A DNA stretch of 9,001 nucleotides from Syntrophaceae bacterium UBA2280 (lineage in GTDB: Bacteria; Desulfobacterota; Syntrophia; Syntrophales; Smithellaceae): contig DDWS01000052.1 of the NCBI GenBank assembly GCA_002347685.1, positions 1 to 9,001 on the forward strand, read 5' to 3'. Numbering within the stretch: position 1 is the first letter of the stretch; every line of letters begins with the position of its first letter. Below are positions 6,268 through 9,001 of the stretch, piece by piece. The position numbers were made by a program, and so were the translations under genes. Under the pieces are notes generated by a model, which was given only the letters and a program-made list of their open reading frames with translations, searched no databases and was not told the origin of the DNA.

Positions 6268-6325
6268 GGACTTAAAATCCCTCGACTCTTGCAGTTGTGT
6301 GGGTTCAATTCCCACGCCAGTACCA
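6268..6325 (+). other. att-like site: 3' part of a tRNA-Leu(TAA) gene without its 5' half
   Basis: The segment folds as the 3' two-thirds of a class II tRNA. It has an anticodon loop CTTAAAA (6271-6277, anticodon TAA at 6273-6275) and the 3' anticodon strand TCCCT (6278-6282). The long variable arm CGACT/AGTTG (6283-6297) forms with one G-T pair. The T arm is GTGGG, TTCAATT, CCCAC (6299-6315), and CCA is encoded at 6323-6325. Upstream, only three of the five anticodon-stem bases still pair (GGA), and no D arm or matching acceptor strand exists. The acceptor 3' strand is one base short of normal, so this copy cannot be a working tRNA. Tyrosine recombinases that use tRNA genes commonly cross over at the anticodon loop and leave such a displaced 3' piece. 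The element should lie to the left and the intact tRNA beyond the window. Confidence 0.75.
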
Positions 6326-6609
6326 ACAACAATATTAATGGTTTCACCTCATCAGAGATTCAAGCCCCATTTTTGTCTTGTTAAGGTTCCGGTCCGATGG
6401 ACCTGACATCGAAGTATAGGCCAGGCGGGAGACACATGTAAGCCCGGGCCCGTTTACGGTTTCAGTATATCCATGAAATATCTATCGTGCAAGGATGATC
6501 AGATGCTTTTTTCACTTGCGGGTTTTTATGGAAAAGCCCTGTAATGATATTTAGTGAAAATGCTACAGGAACATATTACCTGGAAAGAAAATCGCACCCG
6601 GAGAAAAGC
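6326..6609 (+). other. Intergenic stretch between the tRNA fragment and the acyl-CoA ligase
   Basis: No convincing gene is seen. A small hairpin, GGTCC/GGACC with a GAT loop (6391-6403), and a GC-rich palindrome, GCCCGGGC, near 6442-6449 are present, neither followed by a T-tract. A weak promoter-like pair, TTTACG and AAATAT 17 bp apart around 6454-6482, might serve the ligase gene but is far from consensus. The ligase frame is open upstream to an ATG at 6544, which lacks a good ribosome binding site. Confidence 0.4.
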
Positions 6610-8136
6610 ATGAACTGGAATTATGCTAAGTACAGTTGGGAGAGCATCGAAAAGTTCGGCGAGTATAATATTCTGACGTACGAAGAGAAGACCATCGAGG
6701 AACAGCACAGCAATCGAGCATTATTTAGCCGTTCCCATACCCTGGCGGCCTCTCTTATGGGTCTCGGCATCGCGCGCGGCGATATCGTCGCGGTTGTCCT
6801 GCCAAACCATCCTTCCGTTCCCGTGGCCTTCATGGGAATTTTCAAGGCGGGGGCCGTCTTTCTGCCCGTGGTTTTCGGGCTGGCGGCACAGGAGATCCAC
6901 TACATCCTGAAAGATTCAAAGGCTGTTGCAATCATTACCAATATGGAACTGTATGCAAAGGTTTTCGAGGCGGCAAAGGGGCTGGCGAACATAAAACATA
7001 CGATCATCACGGGCAATGACGTACTTCCTGCGGCCGCCATATCATTTGAAAGCCTCACATCCGGTCAGCCGGCATCATTAGAGATGGCACACATGGACGC
7101 GGATGATCCGGCGGTGTTGATGTATACATCGGGAACAACGGGATTCCCTAAAGGGGTTGTGCTGACCCACAGGAATATCTCATCCAATCTCCTGGACGGG
7201 CTTCCTGCCTGGTCAACGGGTGTGGAGGACATATGCCTGGTTCCACTGCCATTGAATCATATTTATGGCATGCTGATGATCAACGAGTGTAACATCACAG
7301 GGGCTCGTCTGATCATTCATAAATGGTTTGATCCGGAGCTGGTGCTTTCGAGCATTACCAAACACAAGGTGACCCAATTCGTTGGTGTACCCACCATGCT
7401 CATAAAACTGCTGGAAACATATGATCCTGAAAGGCATAACCTGAGCTCCATCCGACGCTGGATCAGTGCCGCCGCACCGCTAAGCAGGGAGACATTGAAG
7501 GCTGTGGAACGAACATTGGGTGGAACCGTCTACGAAGGTTACGGCATGACGGAAACATCGCCCACCATTTCACGGCAGCGAGAAGGGAACGCCAGGAAAC
7601 CCGGTTCCGTCGGCACCGCCATCAGCAATGTAGAGATCAGCATCTTCGACGAACATGATAGGTCCTTGCCTGTCGGCCGGGAGGGCGAAATCTGTGTCCG
7701 GGGGCCGAACGTCATGAAGGGTTACCTGAACCGGCCCGAAGAAACATCGGATACTTTAAGAAACGGTTGGATGCACACAGGCGATATGGGACATCTAGAC
7801 GAGGATGGCGACCTTTTCATTACTGGCAGGAAGAAGGACATTATTATTCGTGGCGGCGAAAATATTTCTCCCGGCGCAGTAGAAGAAGCGCTGTTCACGC
7901 ACCCGGCGATTCAGGAAGCTGCGGTGGTCGGGATTCCGGATGCTCTCTATGGTGAGGAGGTGAAGGGATTTGTTGTATTGCATGACGGTTGTACAGTCTC
8001 GGAAGAGGAACTGATCAATCATTGTCTGAAAACGATGCCACGGTTTAAAGCACCCAAGTCGATTACGTTTCTAAAGGAGCTTCCCAAAAGTCCTGTCGGG
8101 AAGGTTCTGAAGCGGGAATTGCGGCAGATGGGTTAA
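6610..8136 (+). CDS. AMP-forming acyl-CoA ligase (long-chain fatty-acid--CoA ligase-like)
   Basis: An adenylate-forming enzyme that activates a carboxylic acid with ATP to an acyl-AMP and transfers it to coenzyme A. At 508 residues it has family-normal length and all core motifs: the ATP-binding loop YTSGTTGFPKG (about 172-182), YGMTETSP (from 311), HTGDMG with D392, the hinge segment TGRKKDIIIRGGENI (from 405), and the C-terminal catalytic lysine K498 in SPVGKVLKREL. The overall pattern resembles FadD-type fatty-acyl ligases, but the acyl pocket cannot be read reliably, so medium-chain or aromatic acids remain possible. The ATG at 6610 is chosen because GGAG (6600-6603) lies 6 bases before it; the upstream ATG at 6544 would add 22 residues without a good ribosome binding site. 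It lies outside the tRNA-bounded element and is probably host metabolism. The next gene begins 109 bp downstream. Confidence 0.92.
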   Translation: MNWNYAKYSWESIEKFGEYNILTYEEKTIEEQHSNRALFSRSHTLAASLMGLGIARGDIVAVVLPNHPSVPVAFMGIFKAGAVFLPVVFGLAAQEIHYILKDSKAVAIITNMELYAKVFEAAKGLANIKHTIITGNDVLPAAAISFESLTSGQPASLEMAHMDADDPAVLMYTSGTTGFPKGVVLTHRNISSNLLDGLPAWSTGVEDICLVPLPLNHIYGMLMINECNITGARLIIHKWFDPELVLSSITKHKVTQFVGVPTMLIKLLETYDPERHNLSSIRRWISAAAPLSRETLKAVERTLGGTVYEGYGMTETSPTISRQREGNARKPGSVGTAISNVEISIFDEHDRSLPVGREGEICVRGPNVMKGYLNRPEETSDTLRNGWMHTGDMGHLDEDGDLFITGRKKDIIIRGGENISPGAVEEALFTHPAIQEAAVVGIPDALYGEEVKGFVVLHDGCTVSEEELINHCLKTMPRFKAPKSITFLKELPKSPVGKVLKRELRQMG

Positions 8137-8245
8137 ATATCTTCAGAACAGTAGTTTTCTTGGAAAGGTAGAACTGCTCTGTGAAAATCGGAAATCAAGG
8201 GCAGTATACAGAAGGGAATGCAGGATTAAAAAAGGAGAAGCATTG

Positions 8246-8986
8246 ATGAGGAAGAATAATGTATTTATTTCGACATTCATAGCCGTATTTGTGTTGAGCG
8301 CTTTTGGTTTTAGCCAATCCGGCAATGCGGGCACCCAAAGTCGTTACAACATCCATATGCAGTATGACGTTTCTAAAACCGTTATTCCGGACAATGTGAA
8401 GGCCGAAGGAAAAGCCCAAGGCGTCATCATTTCGATCGCTGAATTTACCGATATTCGTCAAGTGGATGATAAAAAGATAATCGGTTATGTTCGAGAAAGA
8501 GACGATACAAGGGTTCCCATTTTTACAAAGAATGATGCAGCAACCATGGTTGTTGCAAACGGCATCAAGGAATATTTGAAAAAGGCCGGATATGGAGTTG
8601 CCGATAAGACGATACAATGGAATTTAAAAGAAGAAACCCTGCCGAAAGGAAGTGGTAAGGTGATTATCGGCGGTACCATAGAGTCAATGGAAGTGACCTG
8701 CTGGAGAGGCGTATTCAGTCATGACTATAAAGCCAATATGAAACTGAACCTTGTGATTGCGGATGCAGCCAAAGGCGAGATATTATATCAAGGCAGTGTG
8801 ACCTTTGCCTATTCCAGGACGGATGTTTCTTTTTCTGAAGGTGAGCTCGGTCGGGTGGCAAGCATTGCCCTGGGCGAGGCCATTGAAAAAATATTTGAAG
8901 GAAAAACCATAATGGAAAAGATAAAAGAAGCAGTGAATCTTCGAATTTCCGATCACCGGGTTGATTTCCGGGATTTGGGAGTGTAA
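8246..8986 (+). CDS. Exported protein resembling the YajG-like (lipoprotein) family
   Basis: A 246-residue protein with a typical Sec signal peptide: a positive start (MRKNN), a hydrophobic core (about 6-21) and a likely cleavage near SQSGNAG. There is no lipobox cysteine, so it is probably a soluble periplasmic protein although relatives are lipoproteins. The mature part has the pattern known from YajG-type proteins: an early strand followed by EFTDIRQVDDKKIIGYVRE, a helix with ANGIKEYLKKAGY, a central GGTIESMEV strand, alternating strands (YKANMKLNLVIAD, ILYQGSVTFAYS), and a final amphipathic helix (ASIALGEAIEKIFEG). This family assignment is by resemblance and its function is unknown. The ATG has GGAG (8234-8237) 8 bases upstream; a TTG at 8243 directly before it would add one residue. 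It lies in the same direction as the ligase after a 109-bp gap, so co-transcription is possible but not shown. Confidence 0.8.
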   Translation: MRKNNVFISTFIAVFVLSAFGFSQSGNAGTQSRYNIHMQYDVSKTVIPDNVKAEGKAQGVIISIAEFTDIRQVDDKKIIGYVRERDDTRVPIFTKNDAATMVVANGIKEYLKKAGYGVADKTIQWNLKEETLPKGSGKVIIGGTIESMEVTCWRGVFSHDYKANMKLNLVIADAAKGEILYQGSVTFAYSRTDVSFSEGELGRVASIALGEAIEKIFEGKTIMEKIKEAVNLRISDHRVDFRDLGV

Positions 8987-9001
8987 ATCTTACTGTGTAA
9001 A

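Noticed and set aside
6240..6325. A complete tRNA-Leu gene
   Set aside because: The bases that should form the 5' acceptor strand and D arm show no GG D-loop and no complement to the GCCAGT acceptor strand, the anticodon stem is only half paired, and the acceptor strand is one base short. Only the 3' part is tRNA-like.
8144..8181. Imperfect hairpin (CAGAACAGT/ACTGCTCTG) between the ligase and the YajG-like gene as a terminator
   Set aside because: The stem pairs at 8 of 9 positions but the loop is 20 bases and no T-tract follows, so it does not fit an intrinsic terminator.
1..9001. CRISPR array, insertion sequence or transposase
   Set aside because: No regularly spaced repeats of CRISPR length, no transposase motifs and no terminal inverted repeats were seen on either strand.

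Overview
The window reads as a piece of a Gram-negative, probably Desulfobacterota (former Deltaproteobacteria), genome. This is an inference from style: a multi-PAS hybrid histidine kinase of the kind abundant in sulfate reducers and syntrophs, a long-chain acyl-CoA ligase-like enzyme, and mixed base composition. No marker gene fixes the taxon. The window appears to span the right end of an integrated genetic element and the chromosome beyond it.

Left part (222-2180, all minus strand): a cassette transcribed right to left. It holds a helix-turn-helix DNA-binding protein of mobile-element type (1554-2180), a membrane-anchored or secreted staphylococcal-nuclease-like enzyme (883-1536), and two small proteins of unknown function (595-819 and 222-479). 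A 22-bp near-palindrome lies about 57 bp upstream of the first gene and is a good operator candidate. The 74-residue small gene ends at a TAA that is followed in the same frame by 32 more coding-looking codons, so it may be an interrupted gene. The block between this cassette and the kinase (2181-2630) is mostly intergenic, with one doubtful ORF.

Middle (2631-5895, plus strand): a sigma70-type promoter (TTGACA, 17 bp, TAAATT) drives a soluble hybrid sensor kinase with five PAS domains, an H-box/ATPase core and a C-terminal receiver. No partner response regulator is in the window.

Boundary (5896-6325): a 370-bp stretch without a convincing gene but dense in structure. It holds a T-rich terminator, a sequence that can form an H-type pseudoknot, three 10-bp-phased GCCAACT repeats resembling integrase arm sites, another hairpin, and then the 3' part of a tRNA-Leu(TAA) gene that starts abruptly at the anticodon stem-loop. 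By tRNA-integration geometry, the element lies to the left of this fragment, with the intact tRNA gene beyond the left edge, and the chromosome resumes to the right.

Right part (6326-9001, plus strand): probable host chromosome, with an AMP-forming acyl-CoA ligase (6610-8136) and an exported protein resembling the YajG family (8246-8986). The most interesting points are the att-like boundary with its arm-type repeats, the pseudoknot candidate, the operator palindrome and the interrupted small gene.
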